From contig NZ_CP071798.1 of assembly GCF_017498505.1 (NCBI RefSeq), positions 434,001 through 498,000 of the forward strand: a stretch of DNA of 64,000 bases, given 5' to 3'. Position numbers and translations under genes: made by a program. Below the pieces are notes generated by a model. That model had not been told where the DNA came from, did no database searches, and saw only the letters and a list, made by a program, of their open reading frames with translations. This DNA comes from Sporosarcina sp. Te-1. Its GTDB lineage: Bacteria; Bacillota; Bacilli; Bacillales_A; Planococcaceae. Below, in pieces: positions 36,599 to 46,382 of the stretch (its first letter is position 1; the number at the start of each line of letters is the position of its first letter).

Positions 36599-37010
36599 AA
36601 TTGTAAACGATACCGGGATGACGATTCCGCAAATATTCGAGACGTATGGAGAAGAGTGTTTCCGGAAGATGGAGACAGACTTCTTGCGGCACTTCCCGGA
36701 TGAGTATTGCATTATTGCGACGGGCGGAGGGGTAGCTATGCGTGAAGAGAACCGGCGTATCATGAGGGAAACGGGCTTGGTCTTTTTCTTAAATGCGCCT
36801 TATTACGAAATTTGGCGTCGGATTGCAACAGATAAAAATCGTCCTATCGTTCAGCGATCAACCCGCCAAGAATTAGAGAGCCTATATTTCAAGCGCAAAC
36901 CACATTATTTGAAAAGCGCCCATTTCAGAGTGGAGACGGCCGGTCGCTCCATTTATGAAATTGCCGATTACATATCGTTCCAGATCGGTAGGTTGAAAGA
37001 AACGGAATAG
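36495..37010 (+). CDS. aroK: Shikimate kinase
   Basis: Phosphorylates shikimate in chorismate synthesis. The 171 aa product has P-loop GYMGSGKS (8-15), the shikimate-binding DMDAEI segment, ATGGGVAM and the lid RPIVQ. The ATG at 36495 is 6 bases from AGGGTGG; an ATG at 36489 is too close. Follows comGG as in bacilli (where yqzE and aroK are nearby). aroQ of the same pathway is at 49417. Confidence 0.93.
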   Translation: MKKVYLVGYMGSGKSAIGKRLSTMVNMPFYDMDAEIVNDTGMTIPQIFETYGEECFRKMETDFLRHFPDEYCIIATGGGVAMREENRRIMRETGLVFFLNAPYYEIWRRIATDKNRPIVQRSTRQELESLYFKRKPHYLKSAHFRVETAGRSIYEIADYISFQIGRLKETE

Positions 37011-37144
37011 CCAGCCATGGAAGTTGAAATGAAGGGAATTCCAAATTCACCTTACTAATCAAAATAGAGAATGATGATAAAAGACGAACGTTATTTAATA
37101 TTAATCATGAAACATTCGTTTATTTTATGAGATGCTAAAAATGA

Positions 37145-37173
37145 TTGCGTAGACAGATGTGAAATGTTAAGAT
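37145..37173 (+). promoter_or_regulatory. Sigma-A promoter of the gcv operon
   Basis: TTGCGT (37145-37150), a 17-base spacer and TAAGAT (37168-37173), about 70 bases before the first glycine aptamer. Confidence 0.6.
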
Positions 37174-37245
37174 ATAAGGCAATAGGGTACTGATTCGTCG
37201 GAATCTTACACATTTTTCGCAAGCAATCGAATATCGCGGATGATT

Positions 37246-37442
37246 GAGCGGGGAGAGCACGCATTAGGCGTCGCCGAAGGAGCAAGTAACGAGGTTATGA
37301 ATCTCTCAGGTAACAAGACCCGTTCATGACGCATCTCTGGAGAGCGCCGATTTAAACGGCCACCAACGAGGAAAGCCGCAAGGTCAAACTTTCAGGTACA
37401 CGGACAGAGGTTCCTTTATATAGGGGACTTCTGTCTTTTTTT
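37246..37442 (+). promoter_or_regulatory. Tandem glycine riboswitch with terminator
   Basis: Aptamer 1 (about 37246-37345) has GAGCGGGGAGAGC, GTCGCCGAAGGAGCAAG, CTCTCAGGTAACAAGACCCG and CATCTCTGGAGAGC. Aptamer 2 (about 37346-37410) has GCCACCAACGAGGAAAGCC and TTTCAGGTACACGGACAGAGG. These are the conserved blocks of gcvT-type riboswitches. The terminator GACAGAGGTTCC/GGGGACTTCTGTC (37403-37435) shares its 5' arm with aptamer 2 and ends in seven T residues. Glycine binding should prevent termination and turn on glycine cleavage. Confidence 0.95.
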
Positions 37443-37563
37443 CGTGTGCGTAGTGCTTCGAATTATGCAGAGGGTTTGTGGTAGATTGCTTGCATGACCG
37501 AGCAACAGGCGGACCTGTATAGTTTGGTGCTCTACTTTACTATTAGACTAGGGGGAATTTGGC

Positions 37564-38661
37564 ATGGTTGAATCTTTGAAACGCACGGCCCTTTTCGACA
37601 CATATTCGGAGTATGGAGGCAAAACGATTGATTTTGGCGGCTGGGAATTGCCGGTTCAATTCTCGGGCATCAAAGCTGAACATGAAGCGGTGCGAACACA
37701 AGCCGGACTATTCGATGTGTCCCATATGGGAGAAGTTTTCGTATCCGGAGAAGGGGCTTTTGCTTTTCTACAAAAGCTTGTAACGAATGATGTCTCCAAG
37801 TTAAAGGACGGGCAGGCCCAATATACGGCCATGTGTTATGAAGACGGCGGTACAGTGGACGATCTCCTCATTTATAAGAGAGGAGAAAACGATTATTTGC
37901 TAGTCGTCAATGCGTCCAACATCGACAAAGATGTTGAGTGGATGAAAAAGCATGCCACACAAGACGTCAACATTGAAGATAAATCAAATGATTATGGCTT
38001 ACTGGCTCTTCAAGGACCGAAAGCACAAGAAGTGTTGCAGCAGTTAACTGACCTGCCTTTGGATGAAATCAAGTTTTTCCGCTTCAAAGAAGGTGTTCAA
38101 GTAGCTGGAAATGATGTACTTGTCTCAAGAACCGGATATACAGGGGAAGATGGATTCGAACTTTACGGCTCGCCAGATACAATCGTCGCTTTATGGTCGG
38201 CCATTCTCGAAGCAGGAAAAGAGGAAGGGGTTCTGCCGGCAGGTTTAGGAGCACGTGATACATTGCGTTTTGAGGCAGGTCTGCCCCTCTATGGCCAAGA
38301 ATTATCCAAAGACATTTCTCCTTTGGAAGCGGGTCTGGGATTTGTTGTTAAACTGAACAAAGAGTCCGACTTTCTTGGTAAGGAGGCGTTGGCTTCCCAA
38401 AAGGAACAAGGCATTCCAAGAAAACTCGTCGGCATCGAAATGATCGATAAAGGCATTCCGCGTACTGGTTATAAAGTGTTTAACGGGGATGAGGAAATCG
38501 GCGAAGTGACGACTGGCACGCAGTCGCCTACATTGAAAAAGAACATCGGTTTCGCCCTCGTTGCTTCTTTTCACGCGGAAGTAGGAAACGAAGTGGAAGT
38601 CGAAATTCGTTCGAAACGTTTGAAAGCGGTTGTCATTGCAACACCATTTTATAAACGATAA
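37564..38661 (+). CDS. gcvT: Glycine cleavage system T protein (aminomethyltransferase)
   Basis: Transfers the methylene group from aminomethyl-GcvH to THF, releasing ammonia. The 365 aa product has family motifs ([34 protein letters not shown], and the folate-site [11 protein letters not shown]). The ATG follows AGGGGGAATTTGGC. First gene after the riboswitch; gcvPA and gcvPB follow. gcvH is not present in this window. Confidence 0.96.
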   Translation: MVESLKRTALFDTYSEYGGKTIDFGGWELPVQFSGIKAEHEAVRTQAGLFDVSHMGEVFVSGEGAFAFLQKLVTNDVSKLKDGQAQYTAMCYEDGGTVDDLLIYKRGENDYLLVVNASNIDKDVEWMKKHATQDVNIEDKSNDYGLLALQGPKAQEVLQQLTDLPLDEIKFFRFKEGVQVAGNDVLVSRTGYTGEDGFELYGSPDTIVALWSAILEAGKEEGVLPAGLGARDTLRFEAGLPLYGQELSKDISPLEAGLGFVVKLNKESDFLGKEALASQKEQGIPRKLVGIEMIDKGIPRTGYKVFNGDEEIGEVTTGTQSPTLKKNIGFALVASFHAEVGNEVEVEIRSKRLKAVVIATPFYKR

Positions 38662-38686
38662 TGAAATGAAGAGGGGATTTGTGGAT

Positions 38687-40033
38687 ATGAAGCATCGTTA
38701 TATTCCGATGACGGAGACGGACCGCGACGAAATGCTGGCGGCCATCGGCATCGCAACTGTGGATGAATTGTTTGAAGATATTCCTGAAGAGGTTCGATTC
38801 AAGGGCGAATTAAACATTAAAGCCGCAAAATCGGAAACAGCATTGATGAAAGAATTATCACATTTGGCAAGTAAAAATGCTGATTCACGCCATTATACGT
38901 CGTTCCTAGGTGCTGGCGTCTATGATCACTATAAGCCAATTATTGTCGACCATGTCATTTCCCGTTCCGAGTTTTATACTGCCTATACACCTTATCAGCC
39001 GGAAATTTCCCAAGGGGAACTCCAGGCGATCTTTGAATTTCAAACGATGATCTGTGAATTGACAGGCATGGATCTCGCAAACTCCTCCATGTATGATGGC
39101 GGAACTGCACTTGCCGAGGCGGGAACGTTGGCAGCTGGCCACACACGTCGAAAGAAACTTCTCGTTTCTGAAACAGTTCATCCGGAGTCAAGGGATGTCG
39201 TGAATGCTTATGCAGCAGGGCAATTTATTGAAGTGGTCACGATTCCACATAAAAATGGCGTGACGGATCTGGAAAAATTGGAACAGCTTATTGATGGCGA
39301 TACGGCTGCGGTGCTTGTCCAATATCCAAACTTCTTCGGTCAGGTTGAAGATATCGAGCAGATTGGAAAAATTGCACATGATCAAGGCGGGCTGTTCATC
39401 GTTTCCTCTAATCCGCTCGCACTTGGTGTTTTGACGCCTCCTGGTAAACTCGGTGCAGATATTACAGTCGGGGATGCTCAACCATTTGGCATTCCTGAAC
39501 AATTCGGTGGCCCGCATTGCGGATATTTTGCCACAACGACAAAGCTTATGAGAAAAGTGCCTGGACGTCTAGTCGGTGAGACGACGGACGAAGATGGCAG
39601 ACGGGGATATGTTCTCACACTACAAGCCCGTGAGCAGCATATCCGCCGTGATAAGGCGACATCTAATATTTGTTCTAACCAAGCCCTAAACGCTCTTGCC
39701 GCTTCTGTTGCGATGACGGCACTCGGAAAAGTGGGCGTCAAGGAAATGGCGTATCAAAACATTGCCAAAACAAGATACGCGAAAGAAGCATTCGAGAAAG
39801 CCGGCTTTGACGTGAAATTCGGCGATATTCATTTTAATGAGATTGTTGTCGATGTGAAAAAGCCAGTGGCGGAAGTGAATGAACAATTGTTCCAAAAAGG
39901 GACGATCGGTGGTTACGATCTAGGTTCCACATACCCGGAACTCGCTAACCATACATTGATTGCTGTCACGGAACAACGTACAAAAGAAGAAATTGATGCG
40001 CTTGTGCAGGAAATGGAGGCCCTTCATGCGTAA
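38687..40033 (+). CDS. gcvPA: Glycine dehydrogenase (decarboxylating) subunit 1
   Basis: N-terminal half of the P protein in split form, 448 aa, the same length as in B. subtilis. Motifs: [25 protein letters not shown], and [10 protein letters not shown]. The ATG at 38687 is 10 bases after GAGGGG. It lies 25 bases after gcvT and overlaps gcvPB by 8 bases, so the two subunits of the heterotetramer are coupled. Confidence 0.95.
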   Translation: MKHRYIPMTETDRDEMLAAIGIATVDELFEDIPEEVRFKGELNIKAAKSETALMKELSHLASKNADSRHYTSFLGAGVYDHYKPIIVDHVISRSEFYTAYTPYQPEISQGELQAIFEFQTMICELTGMDLANSSMYDGGTALAEAGTLAAGHTRRKKLLVSETVHPESRDVVNAYAAGQFIEVVTIPHKNGVTDLEKLEQLIDGDTAAVLVQYPNFFGQVEDIEQIGKIAHDQGGLFIVSSNPLALGVLTPPGKLGADITVGDAQPFGIPEQFGGPHCGYFATTTKLMRKVPGRLVGETTDEDGRRGYVLTLQAREQHIRRDKATSNICSNQALNALAASVAMTALGKVGVKEMAYQNIAKTRYAKEAFEKAGFDVKFGDIHFNEIVVDVKKPVAEVNEQLFQKGTIGGYDLGSTYPELANHTLIAVTEQRTKEEIDALVQEMEALHA

Positions 40034-41507
40034 TGAAAATCAACCGCTGATTTTTGAAATATCGAAAGAGGGACGGATCGGCTATAGCCTCCCTGAATTG
40101 GATGTACCGGAAGTTGATTTGACAAACCTATTGCCTAAAACCTATATCCGTTCGGAAGAAGCAGCACTGCCGGAAGTGTCAGAGCTTGATATTATGCGTC
40201 ATTATACTGCGCTTTCCAATCGGAATCACGGAGTGGATACAGGTTTTTACCCGCTTGGATCTTGTACAATGAAGTACAATCCGAAAATCAATGAAGCAGT
40301 TGCCCGTCTCTCAGGATTTGCGAATATCCATCCGTTGCAGGAAGAATCCACTGTGCAAGGCGCGATGGAAATCATGTATGACCTGCAAGAGCATCTTTCT
40401 GAAATAACAGGGATGGATGAAGTGACGCTTCAACCGGCAGCGGGTGCCCATGGTGAATGGACAGCTCTCATGATGATCCGTGCATACCATGAGGCGAACG
40501 GCGATTTCAACCGTACAAAAGTATTAGTACCAGATTCCGCCCACGGAACTAACCCCGCATCCGCCACGGTGGCTGGTTTTGATACGATTACAGTTAAATC
40601 GAATGACAACGGTTTGGTTGATATCGAGGATCTGAAATCCAAGGTGGGCGATGATACAGCCGCCCTCATGTTAACAAATCCGAATACGCTCGGACTCTTT
40701 GAAGAGGATATTTTAAAAATGGCCGAAATCGTTCATGGAGTCGGCGGTAAATTGTATTACGACGGCGCCAACTTGAACGCGGTCATGGCCAAAGCGCGAC
40801 CGGGAGATATGGGCTTTGACGCGGTACACTTGAATTTGCATAAGACATTCACTGGCCCCCATGGCGGCGGTGGACCAGGTTCAGGTCCGGTCGGCGTAAA
40901 AGCGGATTTGGCTCCATTTTTGCCAAAGCCGGTTCTTGTCAAAGAAGGGGAGCGCTATACATTTGAGTATGACTGCCCGCAATCAATCGGCCGTGTGAAG
41001 CCTTTCTATGGCAACTTCGGCATCTACCTGCGAGCCTACACATACATCCGTTCCATGGGGCCGGATGGATTGAAGGCTGTTACGGAGTATGCAGTACTGA
41101 ACGCTAACTACATGATGCGTCGATTGGAGCCTTACTTTGATCTGCCTTATCCGCAACATTGTAAGCACGAGTTTGTCCTTTCGGGCCGTCGCCAAAAGAA
41201 ACTCGGTGTCCGTACACTCGATATGGCGAAGCGCCTGCTTGACTTCGGCTTCCATCCGCCAACCATCTACTTCCCGCTCAACGTGGAGGAAGGTATGATG
41301 ATTGAACCGACTGAAACCGAATCGAAGGAGACTCTCGATTCCTTCATCGATGCAATGATCCAAATTGCCAAGGAAGTTGAAGAAACGCCGGAAATCGTTC
41401 AAGAGGCACCGCATACGACAGTCGTCAATCGTCTGGATGAAACAAAAGCGGCGCGGCAGCCGGTACTCCGCTATAAGAAAAAAGAAGAGGAACTGGTTAA
41501 CGCATAA
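40026..41507 (+). CDS. gcvPB: Glycine dehydrogenase (decarboxylating) subunit 2
   Basis: PLP-carrying subunit of the P protein, 493 aa. The Schiff-base lysine is K273 in [32 protein letters not shown] and [10 protein letters not shown] are family motifs. The ATG at 40026 follows GGAGGCCCTTC inside the end of gcvPA. Decarboxylates glycine and passes the aminomethyl group to GcvH. Confidence 0.95.
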   Translation: MRNENQPLIFEISKEGRIGYSLPELDVPEVDLTNLLPKTYIRSEEAALPEVSELDIMRHYTALSNRNHGVDTGFYPLGSCTMKYNPKINEAVARLSGFANIHPLQEESTVQGAMEIMYDLQEHLSEITGMDEVTLQPAAGAHGEWTALMMIRAYHEANGDFNRTKVLVPDSAHGTNPASATVAGFDTITVKSNDNGLVDIEDLKSKVGDDTAALMLTNPNTLGLFEEDILKMAEIVHGVGGKLYYDGANLNAVMAKARPGDMGFDAVHLNLHKTFTGPHGGGGPGSGPVGVKADLAPFLPKPVLVKEGERYTFEYDCPQSIGRVKPFYGNFGIYLRAYTYIRSMGPDGLKAVTEYAVLNANYMMRRLEPYFDLPYPQHCKHEFVLSGRRQKKLGVRTLDMAKRLLDFGFHPPTIYFPLNVEEGMMIEPTETESKETLDSFIDAMIQIAKEVEETPEIVQEAPHTTVVNRLDETKAARQPVLRYKKKEEELVNA

Positions 41508-41526
41508 TTAATTATAAGAGTTATCT

Positions 41527-41575
41527 ACTGCACATCGGTTGTTTGGAAACAAACAACCAGATGTGCAGTATTTTT
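41527..41575 (+). terminator. Terminator of the gcv operon
   Basis: CTGCACATC-GGTTGTTTG pairs with CAAACAACC-AGATGTGCAG around a GAAA loop (one mismatch), followed by TATTTTT. Confidence 0.93.
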
Positions 41576-41677
41576 GTTATCAACTTTTCCCGGAAAAAGT
41601 GCACGGATGGACCTTTCTGAATTCGAAAACCTTTCTCGGGCACCGGATAAATGAAGCAGAGGGCGGGGGGGATGTAT

Positions 41678-41749
41678 TCTGAAGAGGCCAGGGAGCTTCT
41701 ATCGCCTCGATATGCTCCGAGGGTTCCTGTCTCCTTCAGACGCTTTTTT
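41678..41749 (+). ncRNA. Second long hairpin with T run between gcvPB and the rhodanese gene
   Basis: TCTGAAG (41678-41684) pairs with CTTCAGA (41734-41740). Inside lie CAGG/CCTG, GGAGC/GCTCC and ATCG-cct-CGAT. T residues follow from 41744. Because gcvPB already has its own terminator at 41527, this element needs another explanation (separate transcript or decayed repeat). The rest of the 317-base gap holds no gene that I can see. Confidence 0.4.
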
Positions 41750-41794
41750 AGAACAGAATAGTATATAAGATGAAGGACAACTCGCCGGCAATAG

Positions 41795-41823
41795 AAAAAG
41801 TTCCTCCCGAAGGAAGAACTTTG
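41795..41823 (-). terminator. Terminator after the rhodanese-like gene
   Basis: AAAGTTCCTCC/GGAAGAACTTT hairpin with a T-rich end on the minus strand. Confidence 0.75.
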
Positions 41824-41824
41824 C

Positions 41825-42202
41825 TCATTTGCTTCTGATTTTGCCTGTCCATGTACGGAAACCGCCTTGCAGGTGGAACAGTTGGGTATACTCTTTCTTC
41901 TTCAAGAATAGAGCGGCCCGCGCACTTTTGCCGCCGTTTTGATCGTAAAGATAAACCGGTTTATCAGGTCGGATTTCTTTATAACGCTGACGGAATTGGG
42001 AGTAAGGGATGTTTCTGGCACCGAGAATGTGACCTGCTTCATACTCCTTTTGTTCCCGCACATCAATAAGCTGCGCTTTTCGATAGCCGTTGATAAAATC
42101 CTCTTGTGTCAAGTTCGTGACTGCTTTCCGCAGGCGCAACATTGTAACAACCATATAGAGGATGAGGAGAAGGACGACCGCCCCTAAGATATATAAATCC
42201 AC
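41825..42202 (-). CDS. yqhL: Membrane-anchored rhodanese-like protein lacking the catalytic Cys (YqhL type)
   Basis: A 125 aa protein with an N-terminal transmembrane segment (about 5-21) and a rhodanese domain (LIDVREQKEYEAGHILGARN). The active-site loop reads Y-D87-QNGGKSARAA: aspartate replaces the sulfur-carrying cysteine and K92 the usual arginine, so sulfurtransferase activity is unlikely. The GTG at 42202 is 9 bases after AAAGGGG. It lies between gcvPB and lipM as in B. subtilis. Confidence 0.85.
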   Translation of the reverse strand: MDLYILGAVVLLLILYMVVTMLRLRKAVTNLTQEDFINGYRKAQLIDVREQKEYEAGHILGARNIPYSQFRQRYKEIRPDKPVYLYDQNGGKSARAALFLKKKEYTQLFHLQGGFRTWTGKIRSK

Positions 42203-42411
42203 TTCAATTTTCCCCTTTCTTTCTATAAGTCCATTATAAAGATTAAGTAGCACATGTTCAATGAGAATGATAAAATGAAATTCGTTGTATTGAATCGGCA
42301 AGCATCTTTTTAATTTCCGCCGATCGATGGATGGCAATGGCGAGAACGCATAAGCAATGGACATTTCCAGCTATTTGATCGGCGACATTGTGGATTGGAA
42401 GGGGAATCGGT

Positions 42412-43248
42412 ATGGAAAAAGAGGTATGGCATTTCATCAATTCCGGAAAGTGTTCGCCATCTTTTAACATGGCGCTCGACGAAGCGTTGCTTGATTGGCA
42501 TAGCAGAGGGGACATCGGCCCGGTCCTGCGTTTTTATGAATGGGAGCCCGCTACGCTGTCGATTGGGTATTTCCAGCGCGTAGAAAAGGAAATCGACATG
42601 GAAGCTGTAAAACGGCATAATTTAGGATTCGTCAGACGGCCGACAGGCGGGAGAGGCGTTCTTCATGAACATGAACTGACTTACAGTGTTATCGTTCGGG
42701 AGGATTATGAGGACATGCCTGAGACGGTGACGGAAGCATATCGGGTCATTTCCGGCGGACTGTTGGAAGGGTTCCGGAATCTTGGATTGCAAGCTGAGTT
42801 TTCCATACCGGTCACTGAGGAGCAAAATGAAAGGCTGCGCAAACCGAAAAGCGCAGTCTGCTTTGATGCGCCAAGCTGGTACGAGTTAGTCGTGGAAGGG
42901 AAAAAGGTTGCAGGCAGCGCACAAACCCGCCAAAAGGGGGTTATTCTGCAACATGGCGCTATCCTGCTCAGCCTTGATGAAGAAAAGCTCGTCTCCTTAT
43001 TCAAATTTGAGTCGGAAGAGACTCGGGAGCGGATGCGAAAAGGATTGCCGGAAAAGGCAGTGGCCATTGATCGGCTGGCAAACCGGCCGATTACTGTCGA
43101 TGAGTGCATTCCTGCCTTTGCGAAAGGGTTTGAGTCTGCTTTAGATATGACACTTGAACCATTGACTCTTACTGCTTCGCAACTTGAATATGTGAAAGAG
43201 ATCGAACGAACGAAATATTTGGCAGATTCTTGGACGTTCCGGAAGTAA
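42412..43248 (+). CDS. lipM: Octanoyl-[GcvH]:protein transferase / octanoyl-ACP transferase LipM
   Basis: Transfers octanoate from ACP to GcvH, the first step of lipoyl assembly, and so serves the glycine cleavage system encoded upstream. The 278 aa length equals B. subtilis LipM. Catalytic C150 (SAVCFDAPS), [18 protein letters not shown] and [10 protein letters not shown] are present. The ATG at 42412 follows AAGGGGAATCGGT. Confidence 0.94.
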   Translation: MEKEVWHFINSGKCSPSFNMALDEALLDWHSRGDIGPVLRFYEWEPATLSIGYFQRVEKEIDMEAVKRHNLGFVRRPTGGRGVLHEHELTYSVIVREDYEDMPETVTEAYRVISGGLLEGFRNLGLQAEFSIPVTEEQNERLRKPKSAVCFDAPSWYELVVEGKKVAGSAQTRQKGVILQHGAILLSLDEEKLVSLFKFESEETRERMRKGLPEKAVAIDRLANRPITVDECIPAFAKGFESALDMTLEPLTLTASQLEYVKEIERTKYLADSWTFRK

Positions 43249-43371
43249 AAATCCGACTTTCGTTTCATTTTTTATCGACGGATACCGACATTATCAGCTT
43301 TTTAATTGTGCGAAAATTTTTCTGCGTTGAACGTAGTTTCAAGATGTAGTAGATTAGGTTATATACATAAT

Positions 43372-43383
43372 ACAACATGTTGT
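43372..43383. promoter_or_regulatory. Perfect 12-bp palindrome upstream of nrdJ
   Basis: ACAACATGTTGT lies 34 bases before the nrdJ start. A possible promoter (TTGAAC, 17 bases, TAGATT) is upstream at about 43327-43355. The palindrome is not a clear LexA or NrdR box; its regulator is unknown. Confidence 0.4.
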
Positions 43384-43417
43384 GTTTTATTGGATTATGA
43401 TTAAGGAGGACGCAAGC

Positions 43418-45982
43418 ATGGTCATTGTTTCAAAGCACGAGGAACCGAAACTGGACAAGGCACAATTAAATGCGGATATTGCGAAATTTCCGCAGGTCCA
43501 CCCGATTACGGACGATATGAAAATCGAACATAGTGGAGTTTCGCGACTTGTCATGATAGATAGATATTCTTTCAAGGATACCGAAAAGAAAACGTTGAAA
43601 GTGGGGGACTTCGTTGTCCTCACAGTGAAGGAAGATCCGAAATTTCCAGCACGCGGCTTAGGCTTTGTCGTAGGATTGGACAAAAAAGCAGGTAAGGCCG
43701 ATATCTGGATCGAGAACGAATACAGATCCTCAATCGATGATCCTGCGGAACAGGAAAAAGGCATTGTTACAAGACCGCTCGATGTCCTTGAAAAGCCGCT
43801 CGAAGTTTTTTATGAGCAGATTGCTAAACGGAATGCGACTGGGCTGGCTGCTGTTGAGAAAAGCGAAGAACAACGGAAGACATCATTCGATCTGTTCTAC
43901 GAGCAATTGTCCAGCATGAATTTCGTTCCTGCAGGGCGTGTTCTCTACGGTGCAGGTTCTGACACCGAAGTTACGTTTTTCAATTGTTACGTCATGCCGT
44001 TTGTTCCTGATTCCAGAGAAGGGATTTCAGATCACCGCAAACAAGTGATGGAAATCATGAGCCGTGGCGGCGGGGTCGGCACAAACGGTTCGACGCTGCG
44101 TCCGCGCAACACTTTGGCGCGTGGAGTGAATGGGAAATCATCCGGCTCTGTCTCCTGGTTGGACGATATTGCGAAATTGACACATTTGGTCGAACAAGGC
44201 GGCTCCAGACGAGGCGCACAAATGATTATGCTGGCTGACTGGCATCCCGATATTTGCGAGTTCATTATCTCTAAAATGCAGAATCCGCGGATCCTTCGCT
44301 ATCTGTTAGAAAATACGGAAGAAGAATTGATTAAGAAGCTGGCGAACGAGAAGTTGAAGTTCAAACCATTGACGCCTCAAGAGGAAGCGATGTATCAGGG
44401 AATCTTGAACTATCGCACAATCCCGGGTATGGGCGGCTTCAATGAAGCGATCTTGCGCGATGCGGAAATGAAGCTTCGCGATGGCGGCACATATACGGTT
44501 CATAATCCTGAATTTTTAACAGGGGCGAATATTTCGGTGACATTGACAGATGACTTCATGAAAGCTGTTGAAGAAGATGCCGATTTTGAACTTCGCTTCC
44601 CGGCAGTGGAAAATTATTCACCTGAAGAGATGGAAATCTACAATGAGGAATGGCACAAAGTTGGAGATGTTCGGGAATGGGAAAGACAAGGCAATGAAGT
44701 GCGAGTCTACCGGACCATCAAAGCACGTGCTCTCTGGAATTTAATAAATATCTGTGCGACGTATTCCGCAGAACCTGGTATTTTCTTCATTGACAATGCA
44801 AACAAAGAGACGAATGCCAAAGCATACGGTCAACAAGTCGTCGCCACAAATCCTTGCGGAGAACAACCTCTTGCGCCTTATTCTGTCTGTAACCTTGCTG
44901 CGGTCAACTTGGCAGAAATGACCGATAAGGAAACGAAGACAGTCGATTATGACAAATTAAAAGAGACAGTCCGTGTCGGCGTCCGCATGCAGGATAATGT
45001 CATTGACTCTACGCCTTACTTCCTGGAGGAAAATAAAGTCCAAGCCCTTGGAGAGCGTCGGGTCGGTCTTGGTGTGATGGGTCTTGCCGATCTGTTGATC
45101 TACTGTGAAAAGGAATACGGTTCACCAGAAGGCAATGAGCTGGTGGATAAAGTATTTGAAACGATTGCGACAACAGCTTACCGTGAATCAATCGAATTGG
45201 CAAAAGAGAAGGGAAGCTTCCCGTTCCTGATCGGAAAGGACGAAGCGGAGACAAAGGCGTTGCGTGAAGCCTTCATCTCGACTGGCTATATGAAGAAAAT
45301 GCCCGAAGACATTCGTCAATCCGTTCTGGAGCACGGCATCCGGAACTCGCATTTATTGACGGTGGCACCAACTGGATCCACAGGAACAATGGTCGGGGTG
45401 TCGACTGGTTTGGAGCCATATTTCTCCTTTACGTATTACCGCAGTGGACGTCTTGGAAAATTCATCGAAGTGAAAGCTAATATCGTGGAAGAGTATTTGA
45501 AACGGAATCCGCAAGCGGATCCTGATCATTTGCCGCAATGGTTCGTCTCTTCTATGAGTCTGTCACCGGAAGCTCATGCTGATGTTCAATGTATCATTCA
45601 GCGTTGGATCGACAGCTCGATCTCTAAAACGGTGAACGCTCCAAGAGGATACAGCGTGAAGCAAGTGGAAAGCGTCTATGAACGCCTGTACAGAGGGGGA
45701 GCAAAAGGCGGAACAGTCTACGTCGACGGCAGCCGTGATTCCCAAGTGCTGACGTTGAAAGCAGAAGAGAATGTAATGGAAACGGCGCCGATGGAAGAAG
45801 AAATCGTCGAGCAACGAAAAGTCGTTCTCATCAATACCATTCAAGATCTACGCTCCACCAACGTCACGATCGGTTCGGAAGTCGGGAACACATGCCCGGT
45901 ATGCCGTCAAGGGACGGTAGAAGAAATCGGTGGATGCAATACATGCACCAATTGTAATGCCCAGCTAAAGTGTGGCTTGTAA
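43418..45982 (+). CDS. nrdJ: Adenosylcobalamin-dependent ribonucleoside-diphosphate reductase (class II)
   Basis: Reduces ribonucleotides to deoxyribonucleotides with a B12-generated thiyl radical, independent of oxygen. The 854 aa protein has MSRGGGVGTNGSTLRPR, NPCGEQPLAPYSVCNLAAVN (active-site cysteine), APTGSTGTMVGVSTGLEP, and a C-terminal zinc-ribbon/redox tail (CPVC ... CNTCTNC ... KCGL). No NrdF partner is adjacent. The ATG at 43418 lies 9 bases after AAGGAGG. B. subtilis uses a class Ib enzyme, so this is a lineage difference and implies B12 supply. Confidence 0.93.
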   Translation: MVIVSKHEEPKLDKAQLNADIAKFPQVHPITDDMKIEHSGVSRLVMIDRYSFKDTEKKTLKVGDFVVLTVKEDPKFPARGLGFVVGLDKKAGKADIWIENEYRSSIDDPAEQEKGIVTRPLDVLEKPLEVFYEQIAKRNATGLAAVEKSEEQRKTSFDLFYEQLSSMNFVPAGRVLYGAGSDTEVTFFNCYVMPFVPDSREGISDHRKQVMEIMSRGGGVGTNGSTLRPRNTLARGVNGKSSGSVSWLDDIAKLTHLVEQGGSRRGAQMIMLADWHPDICEFIISKMQNPRILRYLLENTEEELIKKLANEKLKFKPLTPQEEAMYQGILNYRTIPGMGGFNEAILRDAEMKLRDGGTYTVHNPEFLTGANISVTLTDDFMKAVEEDADFELRFPAVENYSPEEMEIYNEEWHKVGDVREWERQGNEVRVYRTIKARALWNLINICATYSAEPGIFFIDNANKETNAKAYGQQVVATNPCGEQPLAPYSVCNLAAVNLAEMTDKETKTVDYDKLKETVRVGVRMQDNVIDSTPYFLEENKVQALGERRVGLGVMGLADLLIYCEKEYGSPEGNELVDKVFETIATTAYRESIELAKEKGSFPFLIGKDEAETKALREAFISTGYMKKMPEDIRQSVLEHGIRNSHLLTVAPTGSTGTMVGVSTGLEPYFSFTYYRSGRLGKFIEVKANIVEEYLKRNPQADPDHLPQWFVSSMSLSPEAHADVQCIIQRWIDSSISKTVNAPRGYSVKQVESVYERLYRGGAKGGTVYVDGSRDSQVLTLKAEENVMETAPMEEEIVEQRKVVLINTIQDLRSTNVTIGSEVGNTCPVCRQGTVEEIGGCNTCTNCNAQLKCGL

Positions 45983-46025
45983 AAAAGCATACACCAGGTA
46001 GCTACAGCTTTGAAATAAAGTTTGA

Positions 46026-46073
46026 TAAAAAAACAACCTTTTCGGTATGATAGCCGTAAGAGGTTGTTTTTTT
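46026..46073 (+). terminator. Terminator after nrdJ
   Basis: AAAAAACAACCT/AGGTTGTTTTTTT with an inner TTTCGG/CCGTAAG stem. The 300 bases that follow up to the phosphoesterase are AT-rich. Confidence 0.85.
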
Positions 46074-46143
46074 ATTTCTGAAAAACAAAGTTATAAATGT
46101 TACCTAAATATGATTCGATATATAAATGTCTAGTTTACTTTAA

Positions 46144-46323
46144 ATGACCGACCAGAGTTTTAATAGGTGCCTCAGCTGTTGGATATTAATATCTCATTTA
46201 ATAGCTTTAATGGAAAAGTTAAAAGTATCAGGTGATGAATTTTTAACAAATTTATCTGCGCACCATTCTGTCAGTGAATTAGCCTTACATACAATACATT
46301 TCAGGGGTTTTATTTTTTTCTAA
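46144..46323 (+). other. 59-codon open frame, doubtful small gene or remnant
   Basis: An ATG-to-TAA frame at 46144-46323 encodes a protein with a middle part reading GDEFLTNLSAHHSVSELALH. There is no ribosome site, and AT-rich DNA can hold frames of this length by chance. It may be a piece of a broken accessory gene. Apart from this, the gap between nrdJ and the phosphoesterase holds nothing that I recognise. Confidence 0.2.
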
Positions 46324-46333
46324 GTTGTCCAAT
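46322..46333 (+). repeat. 12-bp direct repeat, left copy
   Basis: AAGTTGTCCAAT, repeated exactly at 47282-47293; the two copies enclose only the split phosphoesterase gene. Confidence 0.6.
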
Positions 46334-46382
46334 TAATGAACTTTGGTTTAAAATCAAAAATTGTATTAAGGAGTCAAATAAA

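Noticed and set aside
43249-43417. Cobalamin riboswitch before nrdJ
   Set aside because: No B12 box or conserved core could be found in the AT-rich leader.
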